A DNA stretch of 8,702 nucleotides from Verrucomicrobiota bacterium. Its GTDB lineage: Bacteria > Verrucomicrobiota > Verrucomicrobiia > Opitutales > Opitutaceae. Below the pieces are notes generated by a model. The model saw only the letters and a list, made by a program, of their open reading frames with translations, did no database searches and had not been told where the DNA came from. Position 1 is the stretch's first letter; every line of letters begins with the position of its first letter. The position numbers and the translations under genes were made by a program. Positions 1-5,650 of the stretch are shown piece after piece. The stretch is from the NCBI GenBank assembly GCA_023430565.1, contig JAEZAD010000018.1:1-8702 (forward strand). Direction: 5' to 3'.

Positions 1-1215
1 GACAACAAAACCTGGCTCTCCGATCTCGAACGCGCCGAACAGGAACGCACCGGCATCCGCAGCCTCAAGGTCCGCTACACCGGAAATTTCGGCTACTACA
101 TCGAGGTCACCAAAGCCAACCTCCACCTCGTCCCGCCCGACTACATCCGCCGTCAAACGACCGTCGGCGGCGAGCGCTACGTCACCGAAGCGCTCAAGCA
201 AAAGGAAAAGGAAATCTTCCACGCCGAGGAAAACGCCCTCGCCCGCGAGCTCGAGCTCTTCAACCAGCTCGTCGCCGCCATTCTCGACGAATCCATCGCC
301 CTCGCCCAAACCGCCGATGCCCTCGCCGAACTCGACGTCCTCTCCGGCTGGGCGCTGCTCGCCCGCGAATGGGACTACTGCCGCCCCACGCTCGACGACT
401 CCGACACGCTCGAAATCGTCGAAGGCCGCCACCCGGTCGTCGAACAAATGCTCCGCTCGCTCGACACCGTCACCGCCCGCGGCGCCAGCGCCGGCTTCGT
501 TCCCAACGACACGCTCCTCTCCTCCACCGACGCCCAGATCGCCCTCATCACCGGCCCCAACATGGCCGGCAAATCGACCTATATCCGACAGGTCGCGCTC
601 ATCACCCTGCTCGCCCAAATCGGCTGCTGGGTCCCCGCGAAATCCTGCCGCGTCGGCCTCGTCGATCGCATCTTCTCCCGCGTCGGCGCCAGCGACGACC
701 TCGCCCGCGGCAACTCGACCTTCATGGTCGAGATGAACGAGACCGCCAACATCCTCAACAACGCCACCGACCGCTCGCTCATCATCCTCGACGAAATCGG
801 CCGCGGCACCTCCACCTACGACGGCCTTTCCATCGCCTGGGCTGTCGTCGAACACCTCCATCGCGACCCCGCCCGCGGCCCGCGCACGCTCTTCGCGACG
901 CACTACCAGGAGCTCACCCAACTCGAAAAACATCTCCCGCGTCTCCGCAACTTCTCCGTCGCCGTGAAGGAGTGGAACGACGACATCGTCTTCGTCCGCC
1001 GCGTCATCCCCGGCGCCGCCGACCGCAGCTACGGCATCCAAGTCGCCCGCCTCGCCGGCTTGCCGCTGAGCGTCATCGACCGCGCCAAAACCATCCTCGG
1101 CAAACTCGAAAGCGACGACACGAGCGTCTCCCTCCCCTCTGCGACTCCCCAAGCCAAGCCGAAGAAAAAAATCTCCGTCACCCCCGCCGACGACTCGCAG
1201 CTGAGCCTGCTATAA
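1..1215 (+). CDS. mutS: DNA mismatch repair ATPase MutS, C-terminal part
   Basis: MutS recognises mismatches and small loops in newly replicated DNA and, in an ATP-dependent step, recruits MutL. The 5' end lies outside the window; 404 residues remain. Visible parts, numbered from the window edge: lever/clamp region (1-140, with GNFGYYIEVTKAN), Walker A GPNMAGKST at 185-193, the MutS signature around RGNSTFMVEM, Walker B LIILDEIGRGTS at 260-271, and the FATHYQEL segment near 298-305. The protein ends at QLSLL (400-404), which matches the beta-clamp-binding motif of MutS proteins (QMSLL in E. coli). Nothing follows it, so the E. coli-type C-terminal tetramerisation region is absent. Leucine is almost always CTC, a stronger C-ending bias than in most neighbours. 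The last 11 codons including the stop belong to a direct repeat whose partner lies at 8221-8349. Identification is certain from the ATPase motifs. Confidence 0.98.
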   Translation, partial: DNKTWLSDLERAEQERTGIRSLKVRYTGNFGYYIEVTKANLHLVPPDYIRRQTTVGGERYVTEALKQKEKEIFHAEENALARELELFNQLVAAILDESIALAQTADALAELDVLSGWALLAREWDYCRPTLDDSDTLEIVEGRHPVVEQMLRSLDTVTARGASAGFVPNDTLLSSTDAQIALITGPNMAGKSTYIRQVALITLLAQIGCWVPAKSCRVGLVDRIFSRVGASDDLARGNSTFMVEMNETANILNNATDRSLIILDEIGRGTSTYDGLSIAWAVVEHLHRDPARGPRTLFATHYQELTQLEKHLPRLRNFSVAVKEWNDDIVFVRRVIPGAADRSYGIQVARLAGLPLSVIDRAKTILGKLESDDTSVSLPSATPQAKPKKKISVTPADDSQLSLL

Positions 1216-1311
1216 ACGGCGTTCAGCGCAAAGACGCGAAGGACCGCGAAGTTCGCGAAGATCCTCTGACCTCTTGGCGATCCTTCGTTTTCTTCGCGCC
1301 TTCGCGCTTAA
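1183..1311 (+). repeat. Left copy of 129 bp direct repeat including the mutS 3' end
   Basis: This stretch matches 8221-8349 without gaps at a constant offset of 7038; by eye 115 of 129 bases agree. It covers the last 10 MutS codons (PADDSQLSLL), the stop codon, a short spacer and the whole downstream palindrome. The first 39 bases, which are not part of the palindrome family, match at 36 of 39 positions. Similarity stops abruptly on both sides. Such a repeat, with a target-gene 3' end at the two ends of a segment, resembles the borders of an inserted island. That interpretation is inference; the duplication itself is directly visible. Confidence 0.9.
1222..1311 (+). repeat. REP-like interspersed palindrome, copy 1
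   Basis: This is an imperfect ~90 bp inverted repeat starting 7 bases after the mutS stop codon. The left arm begins TTCAGCGCAAAGACGCGAAG and the right arm ends TTCTTCGCGCCTTCGCGCTT. The arms could form a long hairpin in DNA or RNA. Related copies lie at 2475-2562, 6901-6990 and 8260-8349, all in this orientation, plus a half copy at 1334-1384. Its position just after a stop codon suits a role in mRNA 3' end protection or transcription termination, but no T-tract follows. Confidence 0.88.
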
Positions 1312-1333
1312 TCCGGCTTTTCCCTCCCGCCGA

Positions 1334-1384
1334 GATCCCTGTCTTCTTTGCGTCCCTTCGCCCTCTTCGCATCTTCGCGCTTAA
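1334..1384 (+). repeat. Half copy of the palindrome family (right arm only)
   Basis: This stretch matches the right half of the family, from GATCCCTGTCTTCTTTGCG through to the terminal TTCGCGCTTAA, and is closest to 2514-2562. The left arm (AGCGCAAAGACGC type) is missing, so it cannot fold on itself as the full copies do. It lies 22 bases beyond copy 1 and 16 bases before the next start codon. Either a second copy lost its left half, or a deletion or recombination fused two copies here. Together with copy 1 it fills the whole mutS-oxidoreductase gap; I see no separate promoter. Confidence 0.75.
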
Positions 1385-1400
1385 CCCGTAAACGTGCGCC

Positions 1401-2420
1401 ATGAAAAAGCTCGGCTTCTTGTCCTTCGGCCACTGGACGCCTTCGTCCCGCTCCGAGGCGCGCTCCGCGTCGGATGTGCTGTTGCAGTCCATCGACCTCG
1501 CCGTCGAGGCCGAGCGGCTCGGCTTGGACGGGGCTTATTTCCGCGTGCATCATTTCGCACGTCAGCTCGCCTCGCCGTTTCCGTTGCTCGCGGCCGTCGG
1601 CGCGCGCACGCGGAAAATCGAGATCGGCACCGCCGTCATCGACATGCGGTATGAGAACCCGCACTACATGGCCGAGGACGCAGGAGCCGCCGATCTCATC
1701 GCCGGCTCGCGCTTGCAACTCGGCCTCAGCCGCGGTTCGCCCGAGCAGGTCGTCGATGGCTGGCGCCACTTCGGTTACCGTCCCGCCGCAGGCGAAGACG
1801 ACGCCGCCATGGGCCGACGCCACGCGCAGGTCTTTCTCGAACTGTTAAACGGAAAAGGCTTCGCCCAGCCGCACCCGCGACCGATGTTCCCCAATCCCCC
1901 GGGCCTCCTGCGCCTCGAGCCCTTTTCTCCCGGCCTGCGCGAGCGGATCTGGTGGGGCTCCGCGACCAACGCAACCGCCATCTGGGCCGCGACGCTCGGC
2001 ATGAACCTCCAGAGCTCGACGCTCAAGTTCGACGAATCCGGCGAGCCGCTGCACGTGCAACAAGCCGCGCAAATCCGCGCCTTCCGCCAGGCGTGGAAGG
2101 AGGCCGGCCACACGCGCACCCCGCGCGTTTCGGTGAGCCGGAGCATTTTCCCGCTCATGGACGACCGCGACCGCGCCTACTTCGGCGACGGTGGCGAAGA
2201 GGCCGACCAGTTCGGCATCATCGACTCGATGCGCGCCGTCTTCGGCCGCAGCTACGCCGCCGAACCCGACGTCCTGATCGAGCAACTCCGCCAAGACGAA
2301 GCCATCGCCGAAGCCGACACCCTCCTTCTCACGATCCCAAACCAACTCGGCGTGGCCTATAACGTCCACGTCCTCGAATCGATCCTCATCCACATAGCGC
2401 CCGGGCTCGGGTGGAGGTGA
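1401..2420 (+). CDS. LLM-class flavin-dependent oxidoreductase (luciferase-like monooxygenase fold)
   Basis: A 339-residue protein of the bacterial luciferase-like superfamily: cytoplasmic TIM-barrel enzymes that use reduced FMN or F420 to oxidise or reduce small molecules. The N-terminus MKKLGFLSFGHW forms the first strand. GLDGAYFRVHHF (41-52) is the usual helix-strand-HH segment, followed by IEIGTAVIDMRYENP (73-87), GSRLQLGLSRGSP (102-114) and WWGSATNATAIWAATLGMNL (about 184-203), all typical of the family. Length is normal. The ATG at 1401 gives the expected first strand and follows the repeat-filled gap; no Shine-Dalgarno is evident. It is the first gene right of the mutS direct repeat and converges on the hydrolase at 2578-3117. 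The substrate cannot be told from sequence: relatives act on alkanesulfonates, aldehydes or antibiotic intermediates. Superfamily sure, reaction unknown. Confidence 0.93.
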   Translation: MKKLGFLSFGHWTPSSRSEARSASDVLLQSIDLAVEAERLGLDGAYFRVHHFARQLASPFPLLAAVGARTRKIEIGTAVIDMRYENPHYMAEDAGAADLIAGSRLQLGLSRGSPEQVVDGWRHFGYRPAAGEDDAAMGRRHAQVFLELLNGKGFAQPHPRPMFPNPPGLLRLEPFSPGLRERIWWGSATNATAIWAATLGMNLQSSTLKFDESGEPLHVQQAAQIRAFRQAWKEAGHTRTPRVSVSRSIFPLMDDRDRAYFGDGGEEADQFGIIDSMRAVFGRSYAAEPDVLIEQLRQDEAIAEADTLLLTIPNQLGVAYNVHVLESILIHIAPGLGWR

Positions 2421-2425
2421 GCGTT

Positions 2426-2476
2426 GAGAGCTGAGAGCTGAGAGCTGGGGGACCGATCTGCCGAGAGTTGAGATTT
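2426..2476 (+). repeat. Heptamer tandem repeat (GAGAGCT/GAGAGTT)
   Basis: Three perfect consecutive GAGAGCT units occupy 2426-2446. After a 16 bp interruption come two diverged units, GAGAGTT (2463-2469) and GAGATTT (2470-2476), which run into the next palindrome. The array starts 6 bases after the oxidoreductase stop codon and is non-coding. Heptamers are not codon-phased, so this looks like a simple-sequence tract that changes by slippage, attached to the palindrome rather than to the gene. Confidence 0.8.
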
Positions 2477-2562
2477 CAGCGCGAAGACGCCAAGGACCGA
2501 AAAGTTCGCCAAGATTCCTGCTTTCTTCGCATCCCTTCGCCCTCTTCGCGTCTTTGCGCTTA
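2475..2562 (+). repeat. REP-like interspersed palindrome, copy 2
   Basis: Left arm TTCAGCGCGAAGACGCCAAG, right arm ending CCCTCTTCGCGTCTTTGCGC. It fills the gap between two convergent genes, the oxidoreductase (+) and the alpha/beta hydrolase (-), with 15 bases to the hydrolase stop. It is the same family and orientation as copies 1, 3 and 4, with substitutions that partly break arm pairing. A bidirectional 3' hairpin would serve both transcripts here. Confidence 0.87.
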
Positions 2563-2577
2563 CCGGGTAAGCCCACT

Positions 2578-3117
2578 TCAGGCGCGCGATCCGAATCGGT
2601 CGAGGGCAGCCTTGATCGCCTGCAAGTAATTCGGATGCCAGAGCTCGTGATCGGCCTCCGGGACGACCGTGTAGGTGCACTGGCGGTAGAAGTCGCGCAC
2701 GGCAGTGGCGCGGCGGTGCATCTGGCCGTCTTCCTCGGCTCCCACGAGCACGTCGGCCGGCGTGTCGGCGTTGCCGTCTTTGTAGGAAATCATCCAGCGC
2801 TGCGGCTCATCGTCATCCTCCAGAAAAAAGGGAGAGACCGAACCGAGGATCAAATGCCGGGCCCGGAGTGCACCCAGATGCGAGTAGAGCGCGCCGAGGG
2901 AGAAACCCATCACGACCTGCCCTGCGGTCTGCGCGTTCACCTGCTCAAACACGGCGCGCGAATCGAAGTTCGGCTGGGGACCGGTCCAATCCAGTTGAAC
3001 AAACTCGGTGTCCCAGCCTGAAGCGTGGACGAATTCCGTGAACGGGCGAAAACGCCGCTCAGCTCCCGGCATCGGTGGCACCACGGTCAGCAATGGCATG
3101 CAAAACGGGATGTGCAT
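2578..3117 (-). CDS. Small alpha/beta-hydrolase-fold protein
   Basis: A 179-residue cytoplasmic protein with no visible signal peptide. LLTVVPPMPGAERRFRPF (9-26) resembles strand 3 plus the oxyanion loop of alpha/beta hydrolases. VVMGFSLGALYSH (68-80) carries the nucleophile elbow G-F-S-L-G with Ser73. ADVLVGAEEDGQMHRRA (121-137) is the strand that normally bears the catalytic acid (Glu128, Glu129 or Asp130). VVPEADHELW (151-160) ends in the presumed catalytic His157. It is short for the fold, with almost no lid domain. Met7 is an alternative start; neither start has a clear ribosome binding site. The gene follows the degraded stub at 3190-3312 on the same strand after 72 bases. Likely a small esterase or thioesterase-like hydrolase; substrate unknown. 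Confidence 0.8.
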   Translation of the reverse strand: MHIPFCMPLLTVVPPMPGAERRFRPFTEFVHASGWDTEFVQLDWTGPQPNFDSRAVFEQVNAQTAGQVVMGFSLGALYSHLGALRARHLILGSVSPFFLEDDDEPQRWMISYKDGNADTPADVLVGAEEDGQMHRRATAVRDFYRQCTYTVVPEADHELWHPNYLQAIKAALDRFGSRA

Positions 3118-3189
3118 CGGTCGATAAACGTCAATGAGCCCGCCCCGTCGCCCGCGGAGAAACGCTACGTGCGGCAGCGAGCACGCCGA

Positions 3190-3312
3190 TCAAGGCAGGG
3201 CGAGCAGCGCGTCCGCATTCGGGTAGCGGATCTTCTCCTTCTCGGCGAGATCGAGACCATCCACCGCGTCCACCGCCCTGGAAAGCGACCAAACCGCGCC
3301 ACGCTTTATCAT
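3190..3312 (-). pseudogene. Possible decayed C-terminus of an amidohydrolase
   Basis: The minus strand has a 40-codon reading frame from ATG at 3312 to TGA at 3190. The part RAVDAVDGLDLAEKEKIRYPNADALLAL resembles the C-terminal end of Amidohydrolase_2 (PF04909) metal-dependent hydrolases, where a helix of the type LDALDLsdaerekI is followed by xNAxxLf. In another frame just upstream (3352-3338) sits NVWGS, reminiscent of the WGSDwP motif that precedes this helix in that family. An in-frame stop at 3313-3315 and the frame change suggest a gene remnant. The body of the enzyme cannot be found further upstream, where luxR begins in the other direction. It may instead be a small real ORF or chance; the match is from memory of the family. 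Confidence 0.4.
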
Positions 3313-3589
3313 TTACCCGAACACCGCCTCGGGCGCGAGAGCCCCAGACGTTAAAAGGTAAAGCATGCCACCCACCCTGCTCTCTCGCCGCTTTCAGCGG
3401 CACCTACGTCGCCGAACGACTTGCCTCGTGACGGAAGCCCGCCGCACGCCGATCAGTCAAGAGTCGAGACCTGACGTGGTTCATTCCTCTAAATCTCCGA
3501 AGCCGTGGCGAACCGAGCAACCGGACTCGACTCCGATTCGCGGCCCGCCAATAAGTGCCGCCGGCCCGAAGCAAAGGTGCTTGCCCCTT
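3313..3589. other. Intergenic region upstream of the LuxR-type gene
   Basis: About 280 bases between the stub on the minus strand and the chosen start of the regulator. The regulator's frame stays open back to an ATG at 3365, but that extension is rich in Arg, Pro and Ser, resembles no domain and lacks the codon pattern of the gene, so I treat it as leader DNA. It should hold the regulator's promoter. I could not pick convincing -35/-10 boxes. AAAGG at 3574-3578, 11 bases before the ATG at 3590, is a possible but distant ribosome binding site. Confidence 0.5.
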
Positions 3590-4399
3590 ATGTTGCTTGA
3601 ACAGGTAGGTCGTCTTTTTGCACCGGGACTTGATCCGGTGTCGTTTCAAAGTCGCGCCGCCGCCGTGCTGCGACACGCGACCGGCTGCCCGGTGATAAGC
3701 TTTGCGCGCCTCGAACCGGACACCCGCCGGCTGGAGGTGGATTTTGATCCGCTGGTCGCAGGGCTCTCTGCGGCCTTGCCGGGCTTTGCCCGGCATATGG
3801 GGACGCAGCCCTGCTTTAATTTTGATCCTGCGGTGAATGAGGGTCGTCCGTTCCTCCGAAGTGACTTCGTTCCCGACGAGGAATTTTACGCCTCGCCTAT
3901 ATACTTGGAGGGTTTCGCCCTGGCCGGGATCACCGACCATGCCGCGCTGCTGCTGCACTCGGATGCACGGTTGGTGTTTTTTATCGGCTTGGAGCGGCTG
4001 GGTGGGGTTTTTCAAACCTGCGACCGGGACGTGCTTAACCTGCTGCAACCGCATCTGGTCAACGCCTATCGAATCGCCCGTGATCTCGCGTGTCTGGAAG
4101 AAGCCGTGGCGGATTCGGGAGCGTTCGTGCGGGCGGGACTTTCAGAACGGCAAGCCGAGGTCCTCTCGCTGTTGGCGAGAGGCAAGAGCAACGCCGAGAT
4201 TGGCGTGTTGCTCTCGCTGCGTCTGAGCACGGTCAAATCCTATGTCGAGGCGGTCTTTGACAAACTCGGCGTGGACAATCGGCACGCGGCGCTGCTGCGG
4301 GCGCATCAACTGGCGCGGCAAGGCTCCGCTCCACTGGACGGCACCGGCCGGCTGAGCACGCGGGCCAGCGTCCCAGCTTCGTCCAGCGGGGAGGCTTGA
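3590..4399 (+). CDS. LuxR-family transcriptional regulator
   Basis: A 269-residue cytoplasmic DNA-binding regulator. The C-terminal LuxR (GerE) helix-turn-helix spans about 184-240: LSERQAEVLSLLARGKSNAEIGVLLSLRLSTVKSYVEAVFDKLGV, with the usual E-V-L-x-L-L-A-x-G-K-S-N-x-E-I core and the TVKSYV recognition helix. The N-terminal ~165 residues (FQSRAAAVLRHATGCPVISFARL; SDFVPDEEFYASPIYLEGFALAGITDHAALLL) look like the GAF-like sensory half of single-protein LuxR regulators. There is no receiver domain and no recognisable acyl-homoserine-lactone pocket, so the signal is unknown. The start at 3590 places Met just before the first conserved helix; an upstream ATG at 3365 is rejected. The next gene on the same strand, 123 bases on, is a PEP-CTERM protein and a plausible target. 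Codons are less C-ending than in mutS. Family assignment firm, target inferred. Confidence 0.9.
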   Translation: MLLEQVGRLFAPGLDPVSFQSRAAAVLRHATGCPVISFARLEPDTRRLEVDFDPLVAGLSAALPGFARHMGTQPCFNFDPAVNEGRPFLRSDFVPDEEFYASPIYLEGFALAGITDHAALLLHSDARLVFFIGLERLGGVFQTCDRDVLNLLQPHLVNAYRIARDLACLEEAVADSGAFVRAGLSERQAEVLSLLARGKSNAEIGVLLSLRLSTVKSYVEAVFDKLGVDNRHAALLRAHQLARQGSAPLDGTGRLSTRASVPASSSGEA

Positions 4400-4413
4400 C
4401 GCGTGATGAAAGC

Positions 4414-4432
4414 GCCGCCTTCGCGCGGCGGC
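4414..4432 (+). other. Short GC hairpin after the LuxR-type gene
   Basis: GCCGCC (4414-4419) and GGCGGC (4427-4432) can pair around a 7-base loop, 15 bases after the regulator stop. No T-run follows, so it is not a standard intrinsic terminator. It could slow polymerase, or it could be chance in GC-rich DNA. Confidence 0.35.
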
Positions 4433-4522
4433 CCACCGTCCAAAGTCGGTGCCGCCCGTGCGGAATCCCCGTCGCACCCGCCAAAACGGATCGCCAGCGT
4501 GAATACACACTCCCTCCTCCGT

Positions 4523-5395
4523 ATGTTTTCCCCCCGCTATAATCTTTCTCGCTGTCTGCTGGCCCGGTCTGCCTTGCTTGCGTTCGGCATCGTCGTCGCA
4601 ACGGCACCGCTCGCCGCGCAGGTTTTGTTTGATGCCCACGGCTTCGAAGCCCCGCACTACACGACGGGCGATTTACATACGCAGAATGGCTGGAGCGCCT
4701 ACGTCGGCCACGATGTGGTGGCGGGCGCGGGTCGCGACGGGAGTCAAGCGGCGGTGTTTCCGGCGAACGCGGGCAATTCTTTCGCCGCCTCGCAGCAAAT
4801 ATCCGACGCCAGCTTTGACGGGGCGAGTTCGCGCTACGTCCTCAGCGCCGATCTCTCGTTGGGAGCACGCAACCGGGATTTCACGGTGGTCACGATGGGC
4901 CTTTACGCCAGATATCACGACGGTGAGGACACCTTCGGGCTCGGCGTAGGCCGGGCCGGACTCTTGAGTTACCAAGGCGCCTTGGCGGTCGTCGTGTTCA
5001 CCTCGCTCAATGACGCCCAAGAGCCCGATCCGCTCGGTCAAAACGTAGGCTGGTATGGGGTCACACCGCTGAAGCCGCTCGCCTTCGATGCCTATCACCG
5101 CTTCGACGTGACCTATGATTTCGGAACGCAGCATTTTGACGTGCGCGTCAACGGCGCGACAGCGCTGGATGCGATGCCGTTTCCCTTTTCAGGCACGTAT
5201 GTGGGACTGGACCTCTTCTCCATCGGAATGGATGACCTGTTTACGGATGACCAAGTGATCGAGGGATTCGCCAGCGTGGATAATCTCAGCCTGAGCGGCG
5301 CCGCGGCCATCCCGGAACCCGCCGCGATTGGAGGTCTGCTGGGGATTGCCGCGCTCGGGCTGGCCGCCGTGCGCCGCCGCGGTCGACGCGTTTAA
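4523..5395 (+). CDS. Exported PEP-CTERM sorting-domain protein
   Basis: A 290-residue predicted surface or extracellular protein. N-terminus: MFSPRYNLSRCLLARSALLA with hydrophobic core 12-31 and an Ala-rich cleavage site near LAAQ-V (about 31-34), a Sec signal peptide. C-terminus: IPEP (263-266), a hydrophobic segment 268-283 and the basic tail RRRGRR (284-289), the classic PEP-CTERM signal that is cut by an exosortase. The middle (35-258: FDAHGFEAPHYTTGDLHTQNGW, RYVLSADLSL, YHRFDVTYDF, FDVRVNGA) looks like a concanavalin-type beta-sandwich, as often seen in such proteins, but I cannot name a ligand. The frame is open from 4403; the start at 4523 is chosen because it puts the signal peptide at the N-terminus. 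No exosortase lies in the window, so one must be encoded elsewhere. Follows the LuxR-type gene. Sorting signal sure; function unknown. Confidence 0.9.
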   Translation: MFSPRYNLSRCLLARSALLAFGIVVATAPLAAQVLFDAHGFEAPHYTTGDLHTQNGWSAYVGHDVVAGAGRDGSQAAVFPANAGNSFAASQQISDASFDGASSRYVLSADLSLGARNRDFTVVTMGLYARYHDGEDTFGLGVGRAGLLSYQGALAVVVFTSLNDAQEPDPLGQNVGWYGVTPLKPLAFDAYHRFDVTYDFGTQHFDVRVNGATALDAMPFPFSGTYVGLDLFSIGMDDLFTDDQVIEGFASVDNLSLSGAAAIPEPAAIGGLLGIAALGLAAVRRRGRRV

Positions 5396-5650
5396 CCATC
5401 GCAGGTGGCGGGCAGCACGAGAGGACGTCGAGGAACGGTAGGAACACATCGCTCCTGAGTTCGCCGGATTCGTAAGCTGCCCCATCCTCGGCAACACGTC
5501 CGATCGGGCAGCCCGATCGCTCGCCTCTGGATCCGACGCATCAAATCCATAACCGCGTTGCCGCGAAACGAACCACGACGCGCCTCCTCCCAGTTAAACC
5601 GGCCCGCGAGTTGCTCCCGATGGCGCAATCGTGAGTGTGGGCGCCGACCT
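5396..5650. other. Intergenic region before the MFS gene, with a perfect hairpin
   Basis: 255 bases between the PEP-CTERM stop and the chosen MFS start. The one distinct element is a perfect inverted repeat at 5501-5519, CGATCGGG-CAG-CCCGATCG (8 bp stem, 3 base loop), 106 bases after the stop and 131 bases before the start. It lacks a T-tract. It could be a terminator-like hairpin or a protein-binding site. No palindrome of the REP-like family is present here. An open frame reaches back from the MFS start to 5558 but is Arg/Pro-rich and not convincing protein. Confidence 0.55.

Noticed and set aside
1222..1311. Standard intrinsic terminator after mutS
   Set aside because: A long imperfect hairpin exists but no T-run follows, and the same element recurs elsewhere, so it is annotated as a repeat family rather than a terminator.
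369..1391. Long plus-strand open frame overlapping mutS
   Set aside because: Out-of-frame shadow of mutS: extremely Arg/His/Pro-rich translation without any domain, running on through the palindrome.
2426..2562. CRISPR array from the repeated motifs
   Set aside because: The units are 7 bp and contiguous or form a palindrome. There are no regularly spaced 24-37 bp repeats with unique spacers, and no cas genes.
1845..2576. 243-codon minus-strand open frame opposite the oxidoreductase
   Set aside because: Begins inside palindrome 2 and runs antisense to a clear luciferase-like gene; composition is low-complexity.
3365..3589. N-terminal extension of the LuxR-type gene from ATG 3365
   Set aside because: Arg/Pro/Ser-rich, resembles no domain and differs in codon pattern. 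The start at 3590 yields a normal-length regulator.
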